A DNA stretch of 43,981 nucleotides from Oscillospiraceae bacterium (lineage in GTDB: Bacteria; Bacillota; Clostridia; Oscillospirales; Oscillospiraceae): contig JAISIK010000069.1 in assembly GCA_031262065.1 (NCBI GenBank), forward strand, positions 1 through 43,981, read 5' to 3'. The notes under the pieces were generated by a model that was not told the DNA's origin, searched no databases, and saw only the letters and a list, made by a program, of their open reading frames with translations. The position numbers and the translations under genes are program-made. Of the stretch, positions 15,376 through 24,616 are shown piece after piece; the first letter of the stretch is position 1, and each line of letters opens with the position of its first letter.

Positions 15376-16589
15376 TACTGCATCACCTTTCCGTCGAAAA
15401 TCTCGTCGGAGGTTAGAATGACCTCGTCTTCCGGCCAGAGATTATTGGTGCTGCTTTGGTCGAGCTTGACCACGTAGCCGTCGCCGTATTCATAGAGAAT
15501 CTCCACCGCTTTCCAGTCTGCGCGCGAGCCTTCGAGGATGTAGACGCCGCTTTGCCCGTCAAGCACGTACAGCGCCTGCTTCGACACGCGAAGCCCCGCA
15601 TAGGTCTCGAAAATAATATCCGCAGACTGTTCGCGCAGCCCGGAAACCTCCTGCAGGAAGCTGCCGCAGGAGAGCACGAGAATGCACATGCCGTTCGTTT
15701 CTTCGCCGATGCGCTCGACGGCGGTGCGCAGGTTTTGCAGGTTTTGCCCCGCAAAACTGACGGTTAAACTGTCGCCAACCTCCACAGAGGCGATGCGGCT
15801 TGCCGGCACTTCGGTGATATAGTACCAGCGCTGCCCGAGAATCAGCCGCCCGACGGCGTTTGAGACGACGGTCGGCTCATAGCCCGCCAGTTCGCGCAGG
15901 CGGCCGGGGCTCATACTCATAATAGCGTCGGGGGTAAGAATGTTTTCAAAGCCGTCGGCGCTTTGCGAGTAGTACCCCGCAGATGTTGCAATCACAGGCA
16001 CCGCCCCGCTTTGCGCGCGGCTTTCCAGCTCGGAGATGCGCTCTTCAAGAAGGAAAATGCGCTGACTGACCTGCTCTGCGTCCTCCGCGCTCAAACTGCG
16101 GCGCAGTACCAGCGGTTGCAGTTCAGCCGCGCTCGTGCGGGCGCTTGCGAGCCTGTCCTGCGCGCAATAGGCTGCTGTGCGGATAATCAAATCCGCGATA
16201 TCCGCATCGAGCGTGGCGTCATAGTTTGTGTGGAAGTCTTCGGCTGCGTTTTGCAGCTGCGCAAGCTCATCCCGCGCGGAGGACAGCTCCTCGCGCACGG
16301 CGCGGGCACTGTCGGTGCTGTAGCCGGTTGCCACGCGCTGCCCTGCGCCTACGCGCTCGCCCTCGGACAGTTCGTGCACCACGGTGGGCTGGTCGGAGAC
16401 CAAAATTTTCTCCGAACGCACCACAAAGCCGGAAACGGTCTGACCGTCGCCGACTTCAAAGGGCAGGACGGTTTCTAAGGCGTAGCTGCCGCCGCGATCA
16501 GACACCGCAGACAGCAGCACATAGCCCAGCACAGTAACCGCCAGCACAATGGTTATAATTTTTAAGTAAAGGTTGCCCTGCTTCTTCAT
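15375..16589 (-). CDS. HlyD-like membrane-anchored adaptor of the ylm cluster
   Basis: A 404-residue protein. A membrane helix at about 9-30 is followed by a biotinyl-lipoyl-like beta region (about 45-90, TVVHELSEGERVGAGQRVATG), an antiparallel coiled-coil hairpin (about 92-195) and a C-terminal beta-barrel-like region (about 245-400, YYITEVPASRIASVEVGDSL). The architecture is that of HlyD/RND adaptors, but no partner transporter lies nearby. The gene commonly sits next to yggS-sepF in clostridia, which suggests an envelope or division role; the function is unknown. Confidence 0.75.
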   Translation of the reverse strand: MKKQGNLYLKIITIVLAVTVLGYVLLSAVSDRGGSYALETVLPFEVGDGQTVSGFVVRSEKILVSDQPTVVHELSEGERVGAGQRVATGYSTDSARAVREELSSARDELAQLQNAAEDFHTNYDATLDADIADLIIRTAAYCAQDRLASARTSAAELQPLVLRRSLSAEDAEQVSQRIFLLEERISELESRAQSGAVPVIATSAGYYSQSADGFENILTPDAIMSMSPGRLRELAGYEPTVVSNAVGRLILGQRWYYITEVPASRIASVEVGDSLTVSFAGQNLQNLRTAVERIGEETNGMCILVLSCGSFLQEVSGLREQSADIIFETYAGLRVSKQALYVLDGQSGVYILEGSRADWKAVEILYEYGDGYVVKLDQSSTNNLWPEDEVILTSDEIFDGKVMQ

Positions 16590-16614
16590 CTCAGCCTCCT
16601 ACTCTGCGCAGGGC

Positions 16615-16636
16615 GTTCGGCTCTCGTATGCCTAAG
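16615..16636. repeat. 22-bp dispersed repeat, copy a
   Basis: Core TCTCGTATGCCTAAG. The 22-bp unit matches copy b at 35338-35359 (opposite orientation) at 21 of 22 positions; a shorter related core is at 35650-35663. Here it lies just after the hfq stop, before the HlyD-like SD. Confidence 0.6.
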
Positions 16637-16638
16637 AA

Positions 16639-16866
16639 TCAGCTCTGCGTCTGTAAGCGTATGGGCGTCTGCGGCACAAGCGTGGAGATTGCGTGCTTGT
16701 AGATTAGCTGCTGCCGCCCCTCTGAAATCAGCACGACCGTAAAGTTGTCGAAACCCGCCACAACGCCCTTGAGCTGAAAGCCGTTCATCAGGAACATGGT
16801 CACGGGCGTATGCTCTTTGCGCACCTCATTCAGAATTGTGTCTTGTAAATTCTCTGTATTTGCCAT
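16639..16866 (-). CDS. hfq: RNA chaperone Hfq
   Basis: A 75-residue protein with Sm1 ([41 protein letters not shown]) and Sm2 ([10 protein letters not shown]) motifs. Its hexamer binds small RNAs and A-rich mRNAs. It follows miaA, as in many bacteria. A possible promoter in the miaA 3' end (TGGATT-17-TATACT, 16928-16900) and a 10-bp inverted repeat around the SD and start codon suggest separate control. Confidence 0.97.
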   Translation of the reverse strand: MANTENLQDTILNEVRKEHTPVTMFLMNGFQLKGVVAGFDNFTVVLISEGRQQLIYKHAISTLVPQTPIRLQTQS

Positions 16867-16905
16867 TGGTATTACCTCTTTTCTTTTTGTAATACCAAAA
16901 GTATA
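16864..16905 (-). promoter_or_regulatory. hairpin at the hfq start codon and putative hfq -10
   Basis: A perfect 10-bp inverted repeat (TTGGTATTAC at 16898-16889 and GTAATACCAA at 16875-16866, minus strand) encloses a purine loop AAAAAGAAAAGAG. The right arm takes the last G of the SD and the A of the AUG. A TATACT -10 at 16905-16900 would start transcripts within the left arm, so only read-through transcripts from miaA would form the full hairpin. This suggests autoregulation, not shown. Confidence 0.5.
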
Positions 16906-17847
16906 TCAGCTTTTACTAGTCGAATCCAGTCGAATTTGCCATATTTCGTTGAAAAGTGTATCGAAATTTGCATACCTGTCAACTTGCAGCCACGAAACCG
17001 CGCGGTTACGGCGAAACCACGTCAGCTGCCGCTTTGCATAGCGGCGCGAGCGCAGCGCAATTTCTTCCCGCGCAGTCTCCGCGGGCGCGCCGCTGCGCAG
17101 CGCTGCGAGGATTTCCTTGTAGCCGATTGCCTGCAGAGAGGTTGCGCGCTCAGGCACGCCCGCGTCCAGCAAAGCCTGCACTTCCGAAGCCAGACCCTGC
17201 GCGAACATTGCCTCTACGCGGCGGTTGATGCGCGCATAGAGCGCGTTGCGGTCTTCAAAATCCAGCCCGATCCAAAGCGGCTGATATTTCGGCGGGAGTG
17301 CCTTCGTTTCGGCGTTGTGCGCGGTGATGGTTTTGCCGGTTTCCAGATAGACTTCCATGGCGCGGATAATGCGCTTGCGGTTCGACGGGTGCAGGGTCTG
17401 CGCAGCCTCGGGGTCAACCAAGCGCAATTGCGCGAGCACCGCCTCGATGCCCTCGGCGTCGGCAAGGGCAGTGAGTTCTTCGCGCCGCCCGCTTGCGGGG
17501 GTGGGGGCAAAGCTGCGCCCCGCCATGAGTGAGTCGATATACAGCCCCGTCCCGCCCACGAGAATCACGGGCTTTCCGCGCGACAAAATCCCTTGCAGGC
17601 AGGCGTCCGCCTCCTGCACGTAGCGCCCGACGCTGTAGGCTTCCTTAGGGTCTAAAAAGTCGAGCATATGGTGCGGCGCGGCAAGGCGTTCTTCGGGCGT
17701 GGGCTTTGCCGTGCCGATGTCCATATGGCGGTAAATCTGCATGGAATCGAAGGAGATAATCTCCGCCCCCATCGCCCGGGCAAGGGCAATTGACAACTTT
17801 GTCTTCCCGGAGGCGGTCGGACCGACGATGCAAATAATTTCCCCCAT
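16906..17847 (-). CDS. miaA: tRNA dimethylallyltransferase MiaA
   Basis: A 313-residue enzyme that adds the dimethylallyl group to A37 of tRNAs reading UNN codons; MiaB later methylthiolates the product. P-loop GPTASGKTKLSI is at residues 8-19; SFDSMQIYRHMDIGTAKPT and LVGGTGLYIDSL are conserved, as is RRYAKRQLTWFRR. The ATG lies 1 nt after the mutL stop, with SD AGAGGG inside mutL. Confidence 0.96.
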   Translation of the reverse strand: MGEIICIVGPTASGKTKLSIALARAMGAEIISFDSMQIYRHMDIGTAKPTPEERLAAPHHMLDFLDPKEAYSVGRYVQEADACLQGILSRGKPVILVGGTGLYIDSLMAGRSFAPTPASGRREELTALADAEGIEAVLAQLRLVDPEAAQTLHPSNRKRIIRAMEVYLETGKTITAHNAETKALPPKYQPLWIGLDFEDRNALYARINRRVEAMFAQGLASEVQALLDAGVPERATSLQAIGYKEILAALRSGAPAETAREEIALRSRRYAKRQLTWFRRNRAVSWLQVDRYANFDTLFNEIWQIRLDSTSKS

Positions 17848-17848
17848 A

Positions 17849-19651
17849 TTACGCCCTCTTAAATTGCCGCTCGAGCTGGGCTTTGGTCATTTCCGCGCAG
17901 ATGGGTCTGCCGTGCGGGCAATATTTAATATCCTCACGCGACAAAACCTCGCGCACGAGCGCTTCACGCTCGGCAGGGGCGGTGCTGTGCCCGCCTTTGA
18001 TGGCTGCCTTGCAGGCGATGGTGTGCAGCAGCTTCTCGCGCAGGGCGCTCGGCGCGCCGCCGGAGAGCAAATCCCGCGCCAGTGCGCTGAGCGTCTGCAG
18101 GGCATCGTCGGGGTCGATTTCTGCCGGAATCTGCCGCGCTGCCAGCGTACCGCCGCCGTAGTCGCTCAGCTCGTAGCCCAGAGATTGCAGGATTTCCGCA
18201 TTTTCCAGCAGAACGGCAGCCTCCACACTGCCGGGCGTGAAGACCAGCGGCTGCAAGAGCAACTGCGGCATCACAGGCTGCGCCTGCGCGCGCAGCTTCT
18301 CGAACAAAATCCGCTCGTGCGCGGCGTGCTTGTCGATGAGCAGCATCGTGCTGCCCTGCTCAACAAGAATATAGGTGTCGAACAGCTCGCCGACGATGCG
18401 CAGGGGCTGTTCGGGTAGGGCGATTTCCGCCTGCTGCGCTTCCGGCGTTGTCGGCGTGACGGGCGGCTTCTCACGCAGCGGGGGCTTCAAGGTATCGAGA
18501 ACGCTCTGCGCGGGAGTAACGGGCTTCGCCTTTTGCAGGGTCTCGGAAAAGGCGCGGAAGTCGCTTGCGGACATTGTGCGGTAGAACGTTTCCTTCGGCG
18601 CAGCGGGCTTTTGAACCACATCAGAAACCACGGTGCTTGCCTTGGGCGCTTGCATCTGCACCGCGCGCGGCGATTGCCGCAGCGCACCGAGAACGCCGTA
18701 GTGCACGCACTCGAAAATCTCGCGCTCGTTGAGGAATTTTACCTCGGTTTTTGCCGGGTGCACATTCACATCCAAGCGGTTTTCCGGCACATGCAGATGC
18801 AGCACACAGCTTGGGAAGCGCCCGGGGAGCATCTGATTTTTATACGCCTCATCGAGCGCTGCGACGAGCGTTCTCGACTGCACCGCGCGCCCGTTGACGA
18901 AAAAGAGCTGGTTTGCGCGCGTGCCGCGGGTTGCCGAGGGCGCGGACACAAAGCCCTTGAGGGTGTTGTTCTCCCACGCGCTGTCCAGGGCAAGCATTTC
19001 TTGCGCAAGTTGCCTGCCGAGCGTGGCGTAAATCGCGCTGAGGAGCTTGCCGTCGCCGGGGGTAAAGAGTGCCTGCTCGCCGTCTTTGATTAGGCGCAGG
19101 CTCACATCCGGGTGGGCAAGGGCGAGTTTTTGCACGGTACTGTGCACATAGGAGGCTTCTAAAGTGTCGCGCTTCATAAATTTCATCCGCGCGGGGGTGT
19201 TAAAAAACAAATCCCGCACAATGACGGTTGTGCCGTTCGGGCAGCCCGCGTCCTCGCGCAGCGTGACCGTGCCCGCTTCAAGGTGCAGGCTCGTGCCGAA
19301 GTCTGCCTCGGCTGTTTTGGTCAGCACGTCCACGCGGGACACCGCGCAGATGGCTGCAAGCGCCTCGCCGCGAAAGCCCAGCGTGAAAATCGCTTCCAAA
19401 TCCTCCGCCCGTTGCAGCTTGCTTGTGGCGTGGCGCAAAAAGGCAGTTTCCACCTCGGCGGCAGCGATGCCGCAGCCGTCGTCAGTGACGCGCAAAAAGG
19501 TTTTCCCGCCGTTTTGGATTTCGACGGTGATGTTCTTTGCGCCGGCGTCAATCGCATTTTCGACAAGCTCCTTTGCGGCGCTGGAAGGTCTTTCGACGAC
19601 TTCGCCGGCGGCGATTAAATTCGCCAAATGCGGGGGCAATTTACGAATCAT
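17849..19651 (-). CDS. mutL: DNA mismatch repair protein MutL
   Basis: A 600-residue GHKL ATPase. The N-terminal ATPase has ELVENAIDAGA, DDGCGI, GFRGEAL and HATSKL. The C-terminal endonuclease type is indicated by LLIDKHAAHERILFE (the DQHA-x2-E-x4-E motif with K for Q), ACKAAIKGG and CPHGRP. ATG 19651 (MIRKLPPHLAN) overlaps the upstream CPBP stop (ATGA); the ORF extension to 20017 is spurious. mutL is intact although mutS, its partner, is split. Confidence 0.97.
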   Translation of the reverse strand: MIRKLPPHLANLIAAGEVVERPSSAAKELVENAIDAGAKNITVEIQNGGKTFLRVTDDGCGIAAAEVETAFLRHATSKLQRAEDLEAIFTLGFRGEALAAICAVSRVDVLTKTAEADFGTSLHLEAGTVTLREDAGCPNGTTVIVRDLFFNTPARMKFMKRDTLEASYVHSTVQKLALAHPDVSLRLIKDGEQALFTPGDGKLLSAIYATLGRQLAQEMLALDSAWENNTLKGFVSAPSATRGTRANQLFFVNGRAVQSRTLVAALDEAYKNQMLPGRFPSCVLHLHVPENRLDVNVHPAKTEVKFLNEREIFECVHYGVLGALRQSPRAVQMQAPKASTVVSDVVQKPAAPKETFYRTMSASDFRAFSETLQKAKPVTPAQSVLDTLKPPLREKPPVTPTTPEAQQAEIALPEQPLRIVGELFDTYILVEQGSTMLLIDKHAAHERILFEKLRAQAQPVMPQLLLQPLVFTPGSVEAAVLLENAEILQSLGYELSDYGGGTLAARQIPAEIDPDDALQTLSALARDLLSGGAPSALREKLLHTIACKAAIKGGHSTAPAEREALVREVLSREDIKYCPHGRPICAEMTKAQLERQFKRA

Positions 19652-20391
19652 ATTACGACCCCCAGTGCAAGCGTATTGGCGCGTAAGAGGAGCAGCGTGA
19701 CGATGAGAAGATTCATCATTGCGTGCAGGAAAATAGACGCCCAGATGCTGCGTGTGCGGTGATAGACGCAGGCGTACACAATTGCTGCGGGCAGATACTG
19801 GATAACTGCAATCAAGGCATGATGCGGCGTTTGCAGGCGGATATTCGGCAAAACCTGCGCCAGCGCGGAAAGCGGGACGCTGACCAAATACGCAAGCCAC
19901 GGCTTGTACCTGCAAAGCGGGGCGAAAATCGCGCCGCGCAAGAGGCACTCGTGCGTAAGCGGCACGAGGAGCACCCAGCAAAGCGCAAGCGGAACGGGGT
20001 CGAGGCGCAGATGCCACTGCAGCATTGCCTTGTTTAGGTTCTGCGGGTAAAGTTCCAGATAATTCAGCCCGAACTGCATCAGAATCGACAGGATATTCAG
20101 CCCCAAAAAGCCGACGAGAATGGCAAAAAGGAACTCCACGAACCTGCCCCGAATCGGCGCGGTGGACGCCAAGAGAAAGCGGCAGAAAAAGAAGCAGACG
20201 ACTACCGCATTCATCACAAAAAACAGGCCGGTCATGCGAACACTGCCTTCTTCAGTGGCGGGGGCAATGCCCAAAAGTGTGGCAAGCTGCCAGAGCACAA
20301 GCGACAGACCCATGACGAAGAACGGCAGATAGCACCATCCTGCGATTTGCGCCCGTCTGTCCGGCACGATAAGCGAAACGTGTTCGTTCAT
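19648..20391 (-). CDS. CPBP-family intramembrane protease-like protein
   Basis: A 247-residue membrane protein with about seven hydrophobic segments. The first CPBP motif EExxxR is present as THECLLRG, with His in place of the first Glu; the second motif FxxxH/HxxxN appears as FLHAMMN. Family members are Rce1-like proteases or immunity-type proteins; the substrate is unknown. The altered first motif leaves activity uncertain. It lies between mutS and mutL, 21 bp after mutS, with SD AAGGGAG. Confidence 0.75.
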   Translation of the reverse strand: MNEHVSLIVPDRRAQIAGWCYLPFFVMGLSLVLWQLATLLGIAPATEEGSVRMTGLFFVMNAVVVCFFFCRFLLASTAPIRGRFVEFLFAILVGFLGLNILSILMQFGLNYLELYPQNLNKAMLQWHLRLDPVPLALCWVLLVPLTHECLLRGAIFAPLCRYKPWLAYLVSVPLSALAQVLPNIRLQTPHHALIAVIQYLPAAIVYACVYHRTRSIWASIFLHAMMNLLIVTLLLLRANTLALGVVI

Positions 20392-20412
20392 GGATTGCTC
20401 CCTTCTTTGGTG

Positions 20413-20955
20413 TTACAGCATTTTTTTGAGTTCGTAGAGTGCGTTGAGCGCTTCGATGGGCGTGAGCGTTTCGAGGCGCAGGGCATCCAAGCGGCGGCGC
20501 AGGGCGTCGTTTTCCATTGCGGTGAGGGAGATTTGGTCGTCTGCCGCGAGCGTTACGGTGCGCAGGGGCGCGCCGTTTTCCAAGTCCTTCAGAAGGGTTC
20601 TTGCGCGGGAAACCACGCGCTCGGGAAGCCCCGCCAGCTTCGCGACTTCCACGCCGTAGGAGTCGTCCGCCGCGCCGGGCACAATCTTGCGCAAAAAGAC
20701 AATATCGTCCTTGCGCTTTTTCACGGCGATATTATAGTTGCGCACGCCAGCAAGCTCCCGCTCAATATCGGTCAGCTCGTGGTAGTGCGTGGCAAAGAGC
20801 GTCTTTGCGCCGAGGCGCTTGCTGTCTGCCGCGAATTCCAAGACGGCGCGGGCGATTGCCATGCCGTCGAAGGTCGAAGTGCCGCGCCCGATTTCGTCGA
20901 GAAGCAGGAGGCTTCTCGCGGTGGCGTGGCTCAAAATATCCGCGACCTCCGTCAT
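20413..20955 (-). CDS. mutS: MutS C-terminal fragment (Walker B, ATPase lobe)
   Basis: A 180-residue fragment in a different frame from the N-terminal part. It begins [31 protein letters not shown], which carries Walker B ([10 protein letters not shown]) and later the H-loop (FATHYHELT) and the C-terminal dimerisation helices ([14 protein letters not shown]). Its ATG overlaps the TGA of the upstream part (ATGA), but GGGGAG directly abuts the ATG, too close for a good SD. Restoring one base in the GGGG tract (20958-20961) rejoins the frames into an 859-residue MutS. Confidence 0.93.
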   Translation of the reverse strand: MTEVADILSHATARSLLLLDEIGRGTSTFDGMAIARAVLEFAADSKRLGAKTLFATHYHELTDIERELAGVRNYNIAVKKRKDDIVFLRKIVPGAADDSYGVEVAKLAGLPERVVSRARTLLKDLENGAPLRTVTLAADDQISLTAMENDALRRRLDALRLETLTPIEALNALYELKKML

Positions 20956-22991
20956 CTCCCCATAAAGGTGGACTGCCCGGAGGACAGGTCGTCCGATGCG
21001 CCGATGCGGGTAAAAATGCGGTCGACAATGCCGATTCTTGCGTCTTTTGCAGGGACGAAACTGCCGATTTGCGCCATAAGCACAATCAGCGCGACCTGTC
21101 GCATGTAAGTGGATTTTCCCGCCATATTCGGACCTGTGATGATTGCCACGCGGTTATTCGCCGTGTCGAGCGCGGTGTCGTTCGGCACGAACAGGCTGTC
21201 TTTGAGCACCTGCTCGACCACGGGATGCCGCCCGTCGCGGATGGAAATCTCGCCGGAGAGGTCCACTTCCGGCTTGCAGTAGTTGCGCGAAACCGCGATG
21301 GACGCAAAGCAGGAAAGGACATCTAAAGATGCCACCGCGCGGGCACTTCGCTGCACGCGCCCCGCCTGCTCGGAGAGCTTTTCGCGCAGCGCGGAGAAAA
21401 GCTCGTATTCTAAGGTGTTCGCCCGCTCCTTCGCGCCGAGAATCGTCGATTCGAGCGTTTTCAGCTCCTCGGTGATATAGCGCTCGCCGTTTGCCAGCGT
21501 CTGCTTGCGAATGTAGTGCTCGGGAACAAGGGCGCTTTGCCCCTTCGATACCTCAATATAATAGCCAAACACGCGGTTATAGCCCACGCGCAGGGTGCGG
21601 ATGCCGGTTTTCTCCTTCTCCGCCAGCTCGATTTCCGCCAGCGTGCCCTTGCCGCCGTGCAGAATATCGCGTAAAAAGTCCAGCTCTTCGTGGTAGCCCT
21701 CTCGAATCATGCCGCCTTCGCGCACGGTGAAGGGCGGCTCGTCCACAATGGCTGTGCGCAGCAGGTCGGAAATATCCTCCAGCCCGTCGAGCTCTTCATA
21801 CAGCGCAGCAAAGAGCGGGGCGTCCAGCCGCGGCAGCGCGGCGCGCAGATGCGGCAAAATCAGGCAGCCGTTTCGCAGCGCCAGCAAATCCCGCGCATTG
21901 GCACTGCCAGTGACGATTCTTGCCATCACGCGCTCGAGGTCAGTGGCGTCTTCGAGCATGTGGATAAGCTCCTCGCGCTCGATGGTGTTCTTTGTCAGCT
22001 CTTCCACCGCGTCCAGCCGCTGCTTAATCTGCTTCGGGTTCAGCGAGGGCTTTTCCAGCCAGCTGCGCAGCAGGCGGCTGCCGAGAGCGGTTTTCGTCTT
22101 GTCGAGCGTCCACAGGAGGCTGCCGCGCTTCTCGCCGCCGCGCAGGGTTTGCGTCAGCTCTAAGTTGCGCACCGCGGTCATATCCAGCTCCATAAAGCGA
22201 CCGCTGAGATAATACTCCGGCATTTGAATGTGCGAAAGCGGGGATTTTTGCAGCTCGTGCAGGGTGTAAAGAAGAGCGCCCGCGCTGCGCCCTGCGGTGT
22301 CGCTGAGCCCCAGCGCCTCGGGCGTTTTGCCGAATTGGGCTTCCAGCGTCTGCGCCGTTAACTCCTGCGCAAAGAGGCTGTCGTCGCCAATATCTGCGCA
22401 GCAAGCCAGTTTGTCGCGCAGGGTATCGCTAAGCGTTTCGTTCGCGGCAGCCTCGCCGCCGCGCAGCACCTGCGCGGGAGAAAAGCGCCCCAGCTCCGAA
22501 ATCACCCGCGCAAGCGCAGCCTCGCCCTCGGCGGAGGTTACGAAAAATGCGCCCGTGGAGACATCGCAAAAGCTCAAACCCCATGCGCCGTTTTCTGCGA
22601 ACACGCAGGCGAAGTAATTGTTGCGGCTTTCATCGAGCATCGAGCTTTCCGTGACTGTGCCGGGCGTGACGATGCGGGTAATATCTCTGCGCACCAGCCC
22701 CTTGGCAAGGGCGGGGTCTTCCATCTGCTCGCAGATGGCGACTTTGTAGCCCTTGGCGACCAAGCGGGCGATGTAGCTCTCCGCGCTGTGGTAGGGCACG
22801 CCGCACATGGGCGTTTGCTCTTCTTTGTTGCGGTCGCGCGTGGTGAGCGTTAAATCCAGCTCTTTCGACGCCGTGCGCGCGTCGTCTTGGAACATTTCAT
22901 AGAAATCCCCGAGACGGAAGAAGAGAATGCAATCCGGATGCTGCTGTTTTACCTGCAAATACTGCTGCATCATGGGTGTCAGCTGTGCCAT
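20952..22991 (-). CDS. mutS: MutS N-terminal part, frameshifted
   Basis: 679 residues covering mismatch-binding domain I ([15 protein letters not shown], with the Phe-x-Glu reader), connector, core, clamp and the Walker A P-loop (GPNMAGKST) plus the signature [12 protein letters not shown]. The family normally continues FMVEMTEVAD; here it reads FMGR-stop, exactly a single-base deletion. The start ATG 22991 ([11 protein letters not shown]) is 5 nt after the miaB stop with SD CGGAG. Without Walker B this part cannot hydrolyse ATP, so the gene is a pseudogene, a two-protein MutS, or a sequencing error in a G tract. Confidence 0.95.
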   Translation of the reverse strand: MAQLTPMMQQYLQVKQQHPDCILFFRLGDFYEMFQDDARTASKELDLTLTTRDRNKEEQTPMCGVPYHSAESYIARLVAKGYKVAICEQMEDPALAKGLVRRDITRIVTPGTVTESSMLDESRNNYFACVFAENGAWGLSFCDVSTGAFFVTSAEGEAALARVISELGRFSPAQVLRGGEAAANETLSDTLRDKLACCADIGDDSLFAQELTAQTLEAQFGKTPEALGLSDTAGRSAGALLYTLHELQKSPLSHIQMPEYYLSGRFMELDMTAVRNLELTQTLRGGEKRGSLLWTLDKTKTALGSRLLRSWLEKPSLNPKQIKQRLDAVEELTKNTIEREELIHMLEDATDLERVMARIVTGSANARDLLALRNGCLILPHLRAALPRLDAPLFAALYEELDGLEDISDLLRTAIVDEPPFTVREGGMIREGYHEELDFLRDILHGGKGTLAEIELAEKEKTGIRTLRVGYNRVFGYYIEVSKGQSALVPEHYIRKQTLANGERYITEELKTLESTILGAKERANTLEYELFSALREKLSEQAGRVQRSARAVASLDVLSCFASIAVSRNYCKPEVDLSGEISIRDGRHPVVEQVLKDSLFVPNDTALDTANNRVAIITGPNMAGKSTYMRQVALIVLMAQIGSFVPAKDARIGIVDRIFTRIGASDDLSSGQSTFMGR

Positions 22992-22995
22992 ATGT

Positions 22996-24411
22996 TTACT
23001 CCGCTCTGTTCGGTATTTCACCGAGCAAGCTCCAGGTGGTGCTCTCGGTGATACGAAGGTCGAGGAACGTGCCGATCAGGCTGTCGTCGCCTGTAAATCG
23101 AACCAGCCGCCCGCCGTCCGTGCGGGCGGTGAGCTGCGCGTCTTCGCGCCCGTCAACGAGCACGCGCAGGGTTTTGCCGATATATGCCCGGTGGATTTCC
23201 GCAGAAATGCGGTTTTGCGCCTCCAAGAGGCGGTCGAAGCGGTGGTTTTTGTCGGCGCGGGAGGTGGGGTCCGCCATCTTTGCGGCGGGCGTGCCCTCGC
23301 GCGGCGAATAGATAAAGGTGAACAGCGCGTCGAAGCGCACGCGCTCGATAAGCTTTAAGGTGTCGTCAAACTCCGCCTCCGTTTCGCCGGGGAAGCCCAC
23401 AATCACGTCTGAAGTCAGCACCAAATCGGGCATCTTCGCCCGCCCGTAATCCACCAGACGCAGGTACTCGCTCGCGGTGTAGCGGCGGTTCATCTCGCGC
23501 AAAATGCGGTCGTTTCCCGACTGGAAGGGCAGGTGGAACTGCTTGCAGATGTTCGGGTGCGCCGCGATGGTGTCAAAGAGCTTTTCGCTGGCGTCTTTCG
23601 GGTGCGAGGTCATAAAACGCAGGCGAAACTCCCCGGGAAGGGCGGCAATTTGCGCCATCAGGTCTGCAAAATCGATGTCCAGCGCCAAATCCTTGCCGTA
23701 GGAGTTGACGTTCTGCCCCAATAGCGTAATTTCCTTAAACCCTTGGGCAAGAAGGTCGCTGCATTCCTTGATAATTTCGGCAGGCTCACGGCTGCGCTCC
23801 CTACCGCGCACGTAGGGCACAATGCAGTAGGAGCAAAAATTGTTGCAGCCGTACATCACCGAACCCCACGCTTTGAGTGAGTTGCCGCGCGCAACGGGCA
23901 GCCCTTCGGAGATTGCGCCGTCGGAATCCTCCACGGCGAAAACGCGCTTGCCGCCCTGCAAAATGTGCCATAACAGCTCCGGGAAGCGCCATAAATGGTG
24001 CGTGGAGAATACGCCGTCCACATGCGGATACGAGCGGCGAATGCGGTCGGACACGTGGGGCTGCCCCATCATGCATCCGCAGAGGAAAATCTTCTGGCGC
24101 GGATGGCGGCGCTTCGTGTGCACCAGCGCGCCGACGTTTCCGAACACGCGCTGCTCGGCATGTTCGCGGATGGCGCAGGTGTTCAGAATTACGATGTCCG
24201 CGCCCTCTTCGCTGCGCGTAAAGCTGTAGCCGCACTGCTCGAGCATGCCGGCGATGCGCTCGGAATCCGCCTCGTTTTGCTGGCAGCCGTAAGTATCGAT
24301 AAAGGCAAGGGGCGCAATCCCCTGCGCCTGCCAAAATTCGCGGATCATCGCGCATAGGGCGTGCTGCTGGCGCAGTGCCTGCGCGGGAATCTGCTGCGTT
24401 TTTGTGCTCAA
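22996..24411 (-). CDS. miaB: tRNA-2-methylthio-N6-dimethylallyladenosine synthase MiaB
   Basis: A 471-residue radical SAM methylthiotransferase acting on i6A37. N-terminal auxiliary-cluster cysteines are in DTYGCQQNEAD, ILNTCAIREHAE and FLCGCMMG; the radical SAM motif is GCNNFCSYCIVPYVRGR; a C-terminal TRAM domain follows. TTG 24411 is preferred (SD GGAGGG, 8 nt); the ORF extension is Arg/Ala-rich and arises from the tandem repeat region. Promoter candidate TATAAT lies at 24524-24519. Confidence 0.95.
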   Translation of the reverse strand: MSTKTQQIPAQALRQQHALCAMIREFWQAQGIAPLAFIDTYGCQQNEADSERIAGMLEQCGYSFTRSEEGADIVILNTCAIREHAEQRVFGNVGALVHTKRRHPRQKIFLCGCMMGQPHVSDRIRRSYPHVDGVFSTHHLWRFPELLWHILQGGKRVFAVEDSDGAISEGLPVARGNSLKAWGSVMYGCNNFCSYCIVPYVRGRERSREPAEIIKECSDLLAQGFKEITLLGQNVNSYGKDLALDIDFADLMAQIAALPGEFRLRFMTSHPKDASEKLFDTIAAHPNICKQFHLPFQSGNDRILREMNRRYTASEYLRLVDYGRAKMPDLVLTSDVIVGFPGETEAEFDDTLKLIERVRFDALFTFIYSPREGTPAAKMADPTSRADKNHRFDRLLEAQNRISAEIHRAYIGKTLRVLVDGREDAQLTARTDGGRLVRFTGDDSLIGTFLDLRITESTTWSLLGEIPNRAE

Positions 24412-24481
24412 AAGAGGAATCCCTCCGAATTCATGAAGTGTCCGTGAGAAAGCGGGACGCGTTGCCACGGGTGTGCGGCGT

Positions 24482-24510
24482 GCGCAGTCGCGCAGTCGCG
24501 CAGTCGCGCA
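24482..24510. repeat. 8-bp tandem repeat in the miaB leader
   Basis: Three full copies of GCGCAGTC plus GCGCA. It lies between the putative miaB -10 and the SD, in the transcribed leader. A repeat like this can change copy number by slippage. The 24412-24778 stretch otherwise holds only the terminator at 24617 and a GAAACAATTGTTTC palindrome (24719-24732). Confidence 0.8.
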
Positions 24511-24616
24511 AACCCGCAATTATACTATACATAGACATTTTACCACCAAGTTCGCCGCAATGCAAGAGCACGCAGAGAAAAACCCGCCCCTTGCATTTTC
24601 GCGCCCAGCCTCGCAG

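Noticed and set aside
16620-16634. Illumina P7 adapter-like sequence TCTCGTATGCC in the repeat
   Set aside because: The match is 11 bases only and diverges afterwards, and the repeats lie in normal genomic context in both orientations, so adapter contamination is unlikely.
16918-16935. Two AGTCGAA heptamers at the miaA end as Spo0A boxes
   Set aside because: They lie in the miaA coding frame, deviate from TGTCGAA at the first base and have no fitting downstream gene.
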